Source of the DNA: an uncultured Porphyromonadaceae bacterium
GTDB taxonomy: Bacteria; Bacteroidota; Bacteroidia; Bacteroidales; Muribaculaceae
Direction of reading: 5' to 3'
Length of the DNA stretch: 7,564 nt
Assembly (NCBI GenBank): GCA_900554265.1
Contig: USGZ01000073.1
Location: 1-7,564, forward strand
This document shows, in pieces, positions 1-6,866 of this stretch; within the stretch, counting starts at the first letter, position 1; every line of letters starts with the position of its first letter. Position numbers and translations under genes: made by a program. The notes below the pieces were generated by a model, which worked only from the letters and a program-made list of their open reading frames with translations, was not told the origin of the DNA and did not search any database.

Positions 1-330
1 TCCAGACCCGATCAGGGTCCGGGGATCCGGGGTATCCTTGGGCTGCACCATCCGGGCGACCACCTGGCCTCCGGCGGTGTCCAGCAGCAGGTCGCTCTCG
101 TCGCTGATTTCCACGGGTACGCCGAAATCGGCCGAGGCCAGGTAGCGGCGTATCTGCTCGGGGAAATGGTGGACGTTGACTATTATTCCGCTTGCTCCGG
201 CATCGGCGATCTTGCGCATCACCCGTCCGAGCACCGGCTCTCCGCCCAGGGGCGCGAGCGCCTTGGGGTGGCTGTCGGTGAAAGGCTTCAGGCGCGAGCC
301 TATGCCGGCCGCGAAGACAACGGCTTTCAT
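1..330 (-). CDS. MurU-like sugar-1-phosphate nucleotidyltransferase, N-terminal 110 residues (partial)
   Basis: The visible part is the N-terminal nucleotide-binding half of an NTP_transferase (Rossmann-like) protein. It opens with MKAVVFAAGIGSRLKPFT, which carries the family signature G-x-G-x-R-x-x-P-x-T (G9, G11, R13, P16, T18) followed by PKAL with K23. A second family element, DTAGG, lies at residues 84-88, where these enzymes bind the nucleotide base. Such enzymes join a sugar-1-phosphate to an NTP, giving an NDP-sugar and pyrophosphate in the cytoplasm. The start codon overlaps the stop of the upstream kinase gene in an ATGA (positions 327-330), so translation is probably coupled. Pairing with an AmgK-like kinase points to MurU (MurNAc-1-phosphate uridylyltransferase). 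This is inference, because the sugar-binding half lies beyond the window and a GlcNAc-1-P or mannose-1-P enzyme is not excluded. The family is secure; the substrate is not. Confidence 0.85.
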   Translation of the reverse strand, partial: MKAVVFAAGIGSRLKPFTDSHPKALAPLGGEPVLGRVMRKIADAGASGIIVNVHHFPEQIRRYLASADFGVPVEISDESDLLLDTAGGQVVARMVQPKDTPDPRTLIGSG

Positions 331-1763
331 TCCTTGACGTTGAAGGTCTGGTCGAGATCCTGCTCGCGATGCACAAGTTCAACCTTGACGTTGAATTTCT
401 TGGCGATATGCTCGGCGGTGTGCTGGGCGCAGTAGACGCTGCGGTGCTGGCCGCCGGTGCAGCCGTAGGCAATCATAAGATTGGTGAATCCGCGCTCGAT
501 ATAGCGGGCCACGGAAGCGTCCGTAAGCTGGTGACAGGCCTTGAGGAAGTCGACGATTTCGCCGTCGTTCTCGAGGAACTCGATTACGCAGCTGTCAAGG
601 CCCGTGAAGGGCTTGTAGCGCTCGTATTTGCCGGGGTTGTTGATGGCGCGGCAGTCGAAGACGAAGCCGCCGCCGTTGCCGGTGGGGTCGTTGGGAATCC
701 CCTTCTTGTAGGCGAAACTCAGCACTTTCACCGTCAGCTGCTTGCGGGCGATCTCATCGGTAAACTGCTTCATGTTGACCAGACGGTTCAGAAGTTCGTA
801 GAGATAGGGATATTCCAAGTACGGTTCCTTGAGAAGCTCGCGCAGGTTCGCGATGGCGAAGGGCACGCTCTGCATGAAGTGCGGTTTCTTCTCGAAGTAG
901 CCGCGGAAGCCGTAGGCTCCGAGGACCTGCAGGGTGCGGAAAAGCACGAAGTGGCGCAGGGTCTGCAGGAACTCCTTCTCGCCGATAGGATAGTATTTGT
1001 GCAGCGACGCAAGATACTCGTCGAGCAACTCCTTGCGCAGGGTGTCCGGAATGTTGGCCTTCGCCTGCCAGAGGAAGGAGGCCACGTCGTAGTAGAACGG
1101 GCCGCGGCGCCCGCCCTGGAAGTCGATGAACCAGGGTTCGCCGTCGCGCACCATAACGTTGCGGCTCTGGAAGTCGCGGTACATGAAGGTATTGGTGTCC
1201 GTCTGCATGAGCACCCTGGCCAGCGCCTGGAAATCGTCCTCGAGTCTGTTCTCGTCGAATTCCAGCCCGGTTGCCTTAAGGAAGCAGTACTTGAAGTAGT
1301 TGAGGTCCCAGAGGATGCTGCGTTCGTCGAACTTCACTGCCGGAAAGCACATGTTGAAGTCCATGCCCTCGGCTCCTCCGAACTGAATGTCCGGCAGCCG
1401 GCGGATGGTCTTGGCCAGCAGGTCGCGTTCGTGGACGGAGAAGGAGCGCGTGGCGCGGCCCTGCTCGATTTCCTTGAACAGGAGCATGTCGCCGAGGTCT
1501 GTCTGAAGATATGTCATCCCGTCCTGGCCGACGGCGAGCACCTCAGGCACGGGGATTCCCTTTTCGGCGAAGTGGCGCGCCATGTAGATGAAGGCGCGGT
1601 TTTCTTCTTTGGAGGTTCCGATAACGCCGATGAGGGTAGCGCCGTCGTCGGCCGTAAGACGGAAATAACGGCGGTTGGAGCCGGACGACGGCAGTTCGTC
1701 GACCGTCTGCGGACTCTTGCCCGTGTACCGGGAGTATAGGTTGAGAAGACTTGTCTGATCCAT
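327..1763 (-). CDS. AmgK-like amino-sugar kinase fused to a RapZ C-terminal domain
   Basis: This 478-residue protein has two parts. Residues about 25-330 form an aminoglycoside-phosphotransferase-type kinase. It has an N-lobe with SSGSNRRYFRL (26-36), a catalytic loop YRDFQSRN (195-202, with D197 and N202), and a metal-binding IDFQ (213-216, with D214) followed by YYDVASFL. The RDF and DFQ wording resembles AmgK, the cytoplasmic kinase that phosphorylates MurNAc or GlcNAc at C1. Residues about 343-470 match the C-terminal domain of RapZ: FVFDCR (367-372), NNP (375-377), TGLD (387-390) and GCTGGQHRSVY (434-444). The RapZ N-terminal P-loop domain is absent. The chosen start gives the usual N-terminus, and the upstream bases hold a C-tract rather than a Shine-Dalgarno. 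The gene follows recQ by 52 bp and overlaps the MurU-like gene by 4 bp. The sugar substrate and the role of the RapZ part are inferred. Confidence 0.88.
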   Translation of the reverse strand: MDQTSLLNLYSRYTGKSPQTVDELPSSGSNRRYFRLTADDGATLIGVIGTSKEENRAFIYMARHFAEKGIPVPEVLAVGQDGMTYLQTDLGDMLLFKEIEQGRATRSFSVHERDLLAKTIRRLPDIQFGGAEGMDFNMCFPAVKFDERSILWDLNYFKYCFLKATGLEFDENRLEDDFQALARVLMQTDTNTFMYRDFQSRNVMVRDGEPWFIDFQGGRRGPFYYDVASFLWQAKANIPDTLRKELLDEYLASLHKYYPIGEKEFLQTLRHFVLFRTLQVLGAYGFRGYFEKKPHFMQSVPFAIANLRELLKEPYLEYPYLYELLNRLVNMKQFTDEIARKQLTVKVLSFAYKKGIPNDPTGNGGGFVFDCRAINNPGKYERYKPFTGLDSCVIEFLENDGEIVDFLKACHQLTDASVARYIERGFTNLMIAYGCTGGQHRSVYCAQHTAEHIAKKFNVKVELVHREQDLDQTFNVKE

Positions 1764-1815
1764 TGGTGGGGGGCGCTGAACGGCGCCTGTGTTTTGTGGA
1801 TGGTCAGGACGCAGG

Positions 1816-4005
1816 TCAGTTGCCCAGGTCGCTGAGGAATTTTATTCTTACGAGGCGGATTTCCTCTTCGGTAAAGTCGTTGCCCAGGGCGCGGTAGGCT
1901 TCCTCGAGACTGTCGGTCGAGGTGTTGCGCAGATAGTCGAAGATGTCGTTCTGATCGTCCGGGTCGATGATTTCGTCGATGAAGTAGGATATGTTGATGC
2001 GGGTACCGGAGTTGACGATTGCCTCGATTTCATCCAGGAGCTGCTCGAATTCTATCCCGTTGGAAAAGGCTACCTCGTTGAGGTCGACCTTGCGGTCGAT
2101 GGCCTGGATGATGCTGATTTTAAGCTTGCTCTTGTTGGGCACGGTCCGGACGCGCAGGTCCTCGGGACGGTCGATTTCGTTCTCCTCCACGTAGGTACGG
2201 ATAACGTCGACGAACTGCTGGCCGTAGCGCTTGGCCTTGCCGCTGCCTACGCCGGGGATGCCGGCGAGCTCCTGCAGGGTGATGGGGTAGGTCGTGGCCA
2301 TGGCGTCCAGCGAGGGATCCTGGAAGATGATATATGGCGGCAGGTTGAGGTCCTGGGCCACGCGCTTGCGCAGACTGCTGAGAATAGCGTAGAGTTCAGG
2401 GTCGGCGGCGCAGCCTGCACCGCCCTTGACGGGTGCGTCCTCGTCCGGTTCTTCGGAGAAGTCGGTGTCCTCGACAATCTTGAACGACGTCGGGTGCTTG
2501 AGGAACTTCTTGCCTTTGGGAGTGATACGGAGTACCCCGTAGCTTTCGATGCCTTTTTCCAGGTATCCGTCGAGGCCGGCCTGGCGCACCACGGCGCCGA
2601 GATGGCGGATGTCGGAGCCCTGGAGGCATCCGAATACTTCGAGGTCTTCGTGATTGTAGGCGCGTACTTCGTTGGTGACGCGTCCGAGCATAACATCGAT
2701 AACGTGCTCGGCCTTGAATTTTTCTTTAAGGGCGACTACTGTTTCGAGAGTCGCCAAGAGATCTTCTTTGGCTTCCACTTTCTTTTTTGCGTTTTGACAA
2801 TTGTCGCAGTTGCCGCAGTTTTCCTGCGGGTATTCCTCTCCGAAATAGTGGAGGAGAATTCGCCGGCGGCACACGGAGGATTCCGCGTACGATGCCGTTT
2901 CGGCGAGCAGCTGCCGTCCGATTTCCTGTTCCGCCACGGGCTTGCCCTGCATGAACTTCTCCATTTTCTGGAGGTCCTTGCGGGAGTAGAAGGCAAGGCA
3001 GTAGCCCTCGCCGCCGTCGCGGCCGGCCCGACCCGTCTCCTGGTAGTAGCCTTCGAGGCTCTTGGGGATGTCGTAATGCACGACGAAGCGTACGTCCGGC
3101 TTGTCGATGCCCATGCCGAAAGCTATGGTGGCTACGATCACATCCACTTTCTCAAGCAGGAAAGCGTCCTGGTTTTCGGAGCGCACGGCTCCGTCAAGAC
3201 CGGCATGGTAGGGCAGGGCCTTGATGTTGTTGACCTGCAGGAGAGCTGCCATTTCCTCGACCTGCTTGCGGCTGAGGCAGTAGATGATACCGCTTTTGCC
3301 GGAACGCTGCTTGATGAACCGTACGATGTCGCGCTCGGTGTTCTGTGTCTTGGGGCGCACCTCGTAGTAGAGGTTGGACCGGTTGAAGGAACTTTTGAAA
3401 ACCGCCGCATCGACCATGCCGAGGTTTTTCTGTATGTCGTGCTGGACCTTGGGGGTCGCCGTTGCGGTGAGCGCTATCACGGGACGGGTGCCGATTTCGT
3501 TGATGATGGGGCGTATGCGCCGGTATTCGGGGCGGAAATCATGGCCCCACTCGGAAATGCAGTGTGCCTCGTCGACGGCGTAGAAGGATATGCGGACTGT
3601 TTTTAGAAATTCAATGTTGTCTTCCTTGGTAAGAGATTCGGGAGCTACGTAGAGCATCTTGGTGCGCCCGGAGGCGACGTCGGCCTTTACAGTGTCGATG
3701 GCCGCGCGTGTCAGCGAGGAGTTCAGGAAATGAGCTATCGAGTCGTCCTCGCTGAAGTTGCGCATGGCGTCGACCTGGTTCTTCATCAGCGCTATCAGGG
3801 GCGAGATGACGATGGCCGTACCCTCGGACAAAAGCGCAGGCAACTGGTAGCATAGGCTTTTGCCTCCTCCGGTAGGCATGATGACGAAAGTGTCTCCCCC
3901 GTCGAGCAGATTGCGGATTATGGCTTCCTGGTTGCCCTTGAAGGCATCGAAGCCGAAATGCTCTTTGAGAGCACGGAGAAGTTCGGTTCTTGCGGGTGCT
4001 GCCAT
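1816..4005 (-). CDS. recQ: ATP-dependent DNA helicase RecQ
   Basis: This 729-residue superfamily 2 helicase unwinds DNA in the 3' to 5' direction during recombination and replication-fork repair. Visible elements in order are motif 0 FKGNQ (22-26), Walker A MPTGGGKS (43-50), DEAH (145-148) with the RecQ aromatic-rich loop SEWGHDFRPEY (151-161), TATAT (180-184), and motif VI QETGRAGRD (322-330). The zinc-binding cysteines are C379, C397, C400 and C403. A winged-helix RQC domain follows (about 405-510), then an acidic linker and an HRDC domain (about 533-610). The last 110 residues form an extra helical region like the helix-turn-helix found at the C-terminus of Bacteroidetes RecQ proteins. At about 610 residues, E. 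coli RecQ lacks this tail. All key residues are intact. The gene sits 44 bp after clpX with no promoter box between them, so it is probably co-transcribed. Confidence 0.97.
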   Translation of the reverse strand: MAAPARTELLRALKEHFGFDAFKGNQEAIIRNLLDGGDTFVIMPTGGGKSLCYQLPALLSEGTAIVISPLIALMKNQVDAMRNFSEDDSIAHFLNSSLTRAAIDTVKADVASGRTKMLYVAPESLTKEDNIEFLKTVRISFYAVDEAHCISEWGHDFRPEYRRIRPIINEIGTRPVIALTATATPKVQHDIQKNLGMVDAAVFKSSFNRSNLYYEVRPKTQNTERDIVRFIKQRSGKSGIIYCLSRKQVEEMAALLQVNNIKALPYHAGLDGAVRSENQDAFLLEKVDVIVATIAFGMGIDKPDVRFVVHYDIPKSLEGYYQETGRAGRDGGEGYCLAFYSRKDLQKMEKFMQGKPVAEQEIGRQLLAETASYAESSVCRRRILLHYFGEEYPQENCGNCDNCQNAKKKVEAKEDLLATLETVVALKEKFKAEHVIDVMLGRVTNEVRAYNHEDLEVFGCLQGSDIRHLGAVVRQAGLDGYLEKGIESYGVLRITPKGKKFLKHPTSFKIVEDTDFSEEPDEDAPVKGGAGCAADPELYAILSSLRKRVAQDLNLPPYIIFQDPSLDAMATTYPITLQELAGIPGVGSGKAKRYGQQFVDVIRTYVEENEIDRPEDLRVRTVPNKSKLKISIIQAIDRKVDLNEVAFSNGIEFEQLLDEIEAIVNSGTRINISYFIDEIIDPDDQNDIFDYLRNTSTDSLEEAYRALGNDFTEEEIRLVRIKFLSDLGN

Positions 4006-4049
4006 GGTTGGTCTGTGCCTGTGTTTTTGCTGGGTATTAAGGTAAGGTG

Positions 4050-5351
4050 CTATACGGCCGCGGAGTCGAAATGTGCCGCTTCAAGTTGCCTGGAGCAGTA
4101 GTCCGCGTCGACTTTGAATGTCCTGATATCGCTGCCCGGGATATCGAACATGGCGTTCATCATGATGGTCTCCACGATGTTGCGCAGTCCGCGCGCGCCG
4201 AGTTTGAATTCGATGGCTTTGTCGACGATGAAGTCCAGAGCCGAGTCCTCGAACGTCAGGTCTACGCCGTCCATGGCGAAAAGCTTGGTATACTGGCGTA
4301 CGATCGCGTTCTTGGGCTCCGTGAGGATGCGGCGCAAGGCCTCGCGGTCCAGGGGCAGCAGGTGTGTCAGAATAGGCAGTCGGCCTATGATTTCGGGAAT
4401 GAGGCCGAATGTGCGCAGGTCCTGCGGAGCAACGTGGCTCATGTAGGTGTCGCGTTCGATGCGGCGCGTCTTCTCGTCGGTACTGAAGCCCACGAAGGAC
4501 TTGTTCAGGCGGTGTGCTATCGCCTGCTCGATGCCGTCGAAGGCGCCTCCGCAGATGAACAGGATGTTCTTTGTGTCCACGGCTATCATCGGCTGCTCCG
4601 GATGCTTGCGGCCGCCTTGCGGGGGCACGTTGACAACCGAACCCTCGAGAAGCTTCAGCAGACCCTGCTGTACGCCTTCGCCGCCGACATCGCGGGTAAT
4701 CGACGGATTGTCGCCCTTGCGGGCGATCTTGTCGATTTCGTCGATGAAGACGATGCCGCGTTCGGCGCGCTTGACATCGTAGTCGGCCACCTGTAGCAGG
4801 CGCGTAAGCAGGCTTTCTATGTCCTCGCCTACGTAGCCGGCCTGTGTGAGCACGGTGGCGTCGACTATGGTGAAGGGCACGTCCAGGATGCGGGCGATAG
4901 TACGCGCGATGAGCGTCTTGCCAGTGCCTGTCGGGCCTACCATTATTATATTGCTTTTCTCGATTTCGGTATCGTTCTTGTCGGCGGGCTGGTCCAGGCG
5001 CTTGTAGTGGTTGTAGACCGCCACGGACAGATACTTCTTGGCCTGGTCCTGGCCGATGATGTACTGGTCCAGGAAAGCCTTGATGTCCGCCGGTCTGGGG
5101 ATAGCCTTGATTTCGCTCCTGGCGGCCTTGACGGTCTTGCCGTTGCCGCTGTGCTCGTGGGCGGCACGGGCGCGCCGGACGGTGTCGGCCTGCTCGTCGG
5201 TCTCGTCGCCGAGCATTCCGAGGGCGTTTGCGGCAAGTTCGACGCAGTCCACGCAGATGCACGCGTCGCCGTCGGGCGAGGGGAGCAGCTGCGCGCCCTG
5301 CATCTCGGTGCGGCCGCAGAAATTGCAATATCTTTGTTGCTTCTTTGCCAT
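4050..5351 (-). CDS. clpX: ATP-dependent Clp protease ATPase subunit ClpX
   Basis: ClpX is the hexameric AAA+ unfoldase that recognises substrates and feeds them into ClpP in the cytoplasm. The 433-residue protein begins with a C4 zinc-binding domain (C9, C12, C33, C36; C31 is an additional cysteine). The AAA+ module has Walker A GPTGTGKT (139-146), pore loop GYVG (172-175, with Y173), Walker B VFIDEID (201-207), the RKH pore loop (248-250), the arginine finger in IGRLP (R324), and sensor 2 in GARGLR (R387). VGF at 287-289 lies where E. coli ClpX has the IGF tripeptide that docks on ClpP, so contact with the adjacent clpP product is expected. The length is normal. It starts 16 bp after the clpP stop, which is close enough to count as one operon. 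Confidence 0.98.
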   Translation of the reverse strand: MAKKQQRYCNFCGRTEMQGAQLLPSPDGDACICVDCVELAANALGMLGDETDEQADTVRRARAAHEHSGNGKTVKAARSEIKAIPRPADIKAFLDQYIIGQDQAKKYLSVAVYNHYKRLDQPADKNDTEIEKSNIIMVGPTGTGKTLIARTIARILDVPFTIVDATVLTQAGYVGEDIESLLTRLLQVADYDVKRAERGIVFIDEIDKIARKGDNPSITRDVGGEGVQQGLLKLLEGSVVNVPPQGGRKHPEQPMIAVDTKNILFICGGAFDGIEQAIAHRLNKSFVGFSTDEKTRRIERDTYMSHVAPQDLRTFGLIPEIIGRLPILTHLLPLDREALRRILTEPKNAIVRQYTKLFAMDGVDLTFEDSALDFIVDKAIEFKLGARGLRNIVETIMMNAMFDIPGSDIRTFKVDADYCSRQLEAAHFDSAAV

Positions 5352-5367
5352 TGCCGGTTACGCTTGC

Positions 5368-6063
5368 TTATTTCCTGGCTTTTTCAAGAACGCGGTCGAT
5401 CATGCCGTACTGCAGCGCCTCCTCGGCGGTCATCCAGTAGTCGCGGTCGGAATCGTGCTCGACTTTTTCCAGGGGCTGACCGGAATGGTCGGCGATGATG
5501 CGGTAGAGCTCGTCCTTGAGCTTGCGGATTTCGCGTACTGTGATTTCCATGTCGCTTGCCTGACCCTGGGCGCCGCCCATCGGCTGGTGGATCATGACGC
5601 GGGAGTGCTTGAGGGCGAAGCGCTTGCCCTTCTCGCCGGAAACAAGAAGAACGGCGGCCATCGAGGCGGCCATGCCGGTGCAGATGGTGGTGACGTCGCT
5701 GGTCACGTACTGCATGGTATCGTAGATGCCCAGGCCGGCATAGACGGAGCCGCCGGGGGAGTTGATGTAGATGCTGATATCCTTGCCGGGGTCGCTGGAG
5801 TCAAGGTACAGGAGCTGCGCCTGGATTACATTGGCGGTATAGTCGTTGACCTCGGTGCCGAGGAAGATGATGCGGTCCATCATAAGACGCGAGAACACGT
5901 CCATCTGCGCAACGTTCAGCGTGCGCTCCTCGATGATTGTGGGGCTGATGTACGAGGCTACGGGGGCGGAAGCCTTGGAGGAGAGGGCGGTGTACTGGTC
6001 CAGAGCCAGGCCGTTCATGCCAAGATGGCGGATTGCAAAGTTTCTGAAGTCGTTTTGTGTCAT
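5368..6063 (-). CDS. clpP: ATP-dependent Clp protease proteolytic subunit ClpP
   Basis: ClpP is the serine peptidase that forms the tetradecameric chamber of the Clp protease. The catalytic triad is complete: S134 in GMAASMAA, H159 in MIHQPMGG and D208 in SDRDYW. The spacing of 25 and 74 residues from the serine matches the B. subtilis enzyme. The conserved core starts near [11 protein letters not shown] (38-48). The roughly 36 residues before it make the protein longer (231 residues) than the E. coli precursor, as is common in Bacteroidetes, and they may be a propeptide or simply an extension. The ATG at 6063 is preceded by an A-rich stretch (AAAAAAGTATAA) and no Shine-Dalgarno, which is usual for this phylum. 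It is the first gene of the minus-strand cluster and is served by the promoter at 6140-6170. In many Bacteroidales the trigger factor gene tig precedes clpP (recalled, not checked here); it is absent from this window. Confidence 0.98.
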   Translation of the reverse strand: MTQNDFRNFAIRHLGMNGLALDQYTALSSKASAPVASYISPTIIEERTLNVAQMDVFSRLMMDRIIFLGTEVNDYTANVIQAQLLYLDSSDPGKDISIYINSPGGSVYAGLGIYDTMQYVTSDVTTICTGMAASMAAVLLVSGEKGKRFALKHSRVMIHQPMGGAQGQASDMEITVREIRKLKDELYRIIADHSGQPLEKVEHDSDRDYWMTAEEALQYGMIDRVLEKARK

Positions 6064-6139
6064 TTATACTTTTTTATCTTCGTCTCTATTGGAGCGGATT
6101 CCATGCTTTGCGGCAGGTAGTCCGCGTGCTTTCTTAGTC

Positions 6140-6170
6140 CAAAATTACAAAAAAAAATTGTTTCGGCAAA
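6140..6170 (-). promoter_or_regulatory. Candidate Bacteroidetes-type promoter for clpP operon
   Basis: On the minus strand TTTG (6170-6167) is followed by 19 nt and then TAATTTTG (6147-6140). This matches the Bacteroidetes primary sigma consensus TTTG at -33 and TAnnTTTG at -7, with expected spacing. The transcription start would fall near 6133, giving a leader of about 70 nt before the clpP ATG. A second TAATTTTG box at 6174-6167 overlaps the TTTG element but has no matching -33. No comparable box was found in the short gaps ahead of clpX, recQ or the kinase gene, so this promoter may serve all five genes. Confidence 0.7.
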
Positions 6171-6191
6171 ATTATCATATCCGGAAATAAG

Positions 6192-6219
6192 TTTTTTTAG
6201 TGCGGAAGCCGTAACTTTG
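6192..6219 (+). promoter_or_regulatory. Candidate promoter for the AlkD-like gene
   Basis: TAACTTTG at 6212-6219 is an exact match to the Bacteroidetes -7 box TAnnTTTG. It lies 22 bp before the ATG at 6242, so the predicted leader is very short (about 15 nt). There is no clean TTTG at the -33 position. A run of T (6192-6198) occupies roughly that place. The -7 match is good and the -33 assignment is weak. Confidence 0.55.
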
Positions 6220-6241
6220 CAGTCTCAAGCAGTCTTTCATT

Positions 6242-6808
6242 ATGGCAGAAGAAGAAAAAGAACAGCACTACGGACCGATGCAGACGGTGAAACGCCGCTT
6301 TTTCGCGATGCGCAACGGCGTGATTGCCGACGTGCTCCGCAAGGGCGGCTCGCCCTTCCGCACGATTTTCGGTCTCAACCTTCCCCAGATAGCCGAAATC
6401 GCCGCCGATACCGGCAAGGACGCCGGGCTGGCCCGGCAACTCTGGGCCAACGGCACTACCCGCGAGAGTATGCTGCTGGCGCCGATGCTCTTTCCCGCCG
6501 GGGATTTCGCCCAGGATGAGGCGCGCCGCTGGATTGCCGCGATAGAGGCCGTCGAGGTGGCCGACGTGTTCTGCCATCGCCTTCTGCGCCATACGCCCTA
6601 TGCCGCCGACCTTGCTGCAGCTCTTGCCGGATCGTCCAGGCCGATGGACCGCTACGTGGCCCTGCGGACGATGTTCAATCTCGTCGGCCGCGAGCCGCGC
6701 CTTGCCGGCGAAGTCGCAGCGAAGGTGGCCGCGACCCCCGACCCGCTGACCGACCGCACCGCCGCGCTCCTGCGCGAAGAGGTGGCCTTCGTCCTCGGAG
6801 AGGAATAA
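6242..6808 (+). CDS. Small AlkD-like (DNA alkylation repair family) HEAT-repeat protein
   Basis: This 188-residue helical protein resembles the small DNA alkylation repair (AlkD-like) proteins of Bacteroidetes. Supporting segments are [17 protein letters not shown] (20-36), the stretch [16 protein letters not shown] (39-54), the LARQLWANG region (63-71, with W68) followed by [19 protein letters not shown] (95-102, with W97), and [10 protein letters not shown] (106-115). AlkD of Bacillus cereus removes bulky or charged alkylated bases and uses a Trp-x-x-x-Asp pair. Here D108 aligns with the Asp but the Trp position is V104, from an alignment made by eye and from memory. Activity is therefore uncertain, and a DNA-binding or scaffolding role is possible. 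The protein is shorter than AlkD (about 237 residues). The start at 6242 fits the TAACTTTG box just upstream. M13 and M23 are alternative starts but would leave the same fold. No signal peptide or membrane segment is seen. Confidence 0.72.
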   Translation: MAEEEKEQHYGPMQTVKRRFFAMRNGVIADVLRKGGSPFRTIFGLNLPQIAEIAADTGKDAGLARQLWANGTTRESMLLAPMLFPAGDFAQDEARRWIAAIEAVEVADVFCHRLLRHTPYAADLAAALAGSSRPMDRYVALRTMFNLVGREPRLAGEVAAKVAATPDPLTDRTAALLREEVAFVLGEE

Positions 6809-6810
6809 GC

Positions 6811-6836
6811 CGGCAAATTGCTGGGCGGCAAATTGC
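6811..6836 (+). repeat. Direct repeat CGGCAAATTGC, two copies, upstream of valS
   Basis: The 11-mer CGGCAAATTGC occurs at 6811-6821 and again at 6826-6836, so the copies start 15 bp apart. A related third copy, CGGAAAATTTGC, lies at 6847-6858 and runs directly into the TAACTTTG box. The repeats begin two bases after the stop of the AlkD-like gene and could be protein-binding sites or a local duplication. Confidence 0.7.
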
Positions 6837-6866
6837 GCGATATTCGCGGAAAATTTGCTAACTTTG
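6832..6866 (+). promoter_or_regulatory. Candidate promoter for valS
   Basis: TAACTTTG at 6859-6866 matches the Bacteroidetes -7 consensus exactly. The nearest TTG-containing candidate for -33 is ATTG at 6832-6835, inside the second CGGCAAATTGC repeat, with a 23-nt gap that is longer than the usual 19-21. The predicted transcript would start near 6873 and have a leader of about 45 nt before the valS ATG. Confidence 0.55.
6836..6848. repeat. Perfect palindrome CGCGA-TAT-TCGCG in the valS promoter spacer
   Basis: CGCGA (6836-6840) and TCGCG (6844-6848) are exact reverse complements separated by TAT. The element lies between the candidate -33 and -7 boxes of valS, a typical operator position. 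It could instead form a short hairpin at the end of the AlkD-like transcript, but the 5-bp stem lacks a following T-run, so a terminator call is weak. Confidence 0.4.

Larger units (their letters stand above)
6064..6241. other. A/T-rich divergent intergenic region between clpP and the AlkD-like gene
   Basis: This 178-bp stretch carries no gene. It is markedly more A/T-rich than the coding DNA around it and holds an uninterrupted run of nine A at 6149-6157 and seven T at 6192-6198. Candidate promoters point outward in both directions and are listed separately. The predicted clpP leader, from about 6133 to 6064, is about 70 nt. It contains a short GCGG/CCGC inverted repeat (6110-6113 with 6122-6125), which is too weak to call as a regulatory structure. 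Confidence 0.7.

Noticed and set aside
369..1739. Long plus-strand open frame (456 codons) opposite the kinase-RapZ gene
   Set aside because: It is antisense to a gene with clear motifs on both domains. Its translation is low-complexity (rich in V, A, E, L) with no recognisable domain, as expected from the complement of a GC-rich gene.
1789..3606. Very long plus-strand open frame (605 codons) opposite recQ
   Set aside because: recQ on the minus strand has all helicase motifs intact. The opposite frame shows no family motif, and its length is explained by third-position GC bias that removes stop codons on the complement.
4081..5328. Second long minus-strand frame (415 codons) inside clpX
   Set aside because: It is an out-of-frame reading of clpX, dominated by Arg, Pro, Gly and His, without any domain; clpX itself is unambiguous.
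5038..6120. Plus-strand frame (360 codons) across clpX and clpP
   Set aside because: It spans two real minus-strand genes and the gap between them, and has no recognisable product.
6064..6135. Riboswitch or leader peptide upstream of clpP
   Set aside because: Only a 4-bp GCGG/CCGC stem is seen, and no known riboswitch signature or convincing short open frame was found in the predicted leader.
6149..6157. A9 tract as a phase-variable repeat
   Set aside because: It lies in the promoter spacer of an essential-type operon in an A/T-rich region. A single homopolymer without length-variation data is not evidence of phase variation.
6811..6850. Intrinsic terminator after the AlkD-like gene
   Set aside because: The only hairpin seen has a 5-bp stem with a 3-nt loop and no U-run after it, so it is listed only as a palindrome.
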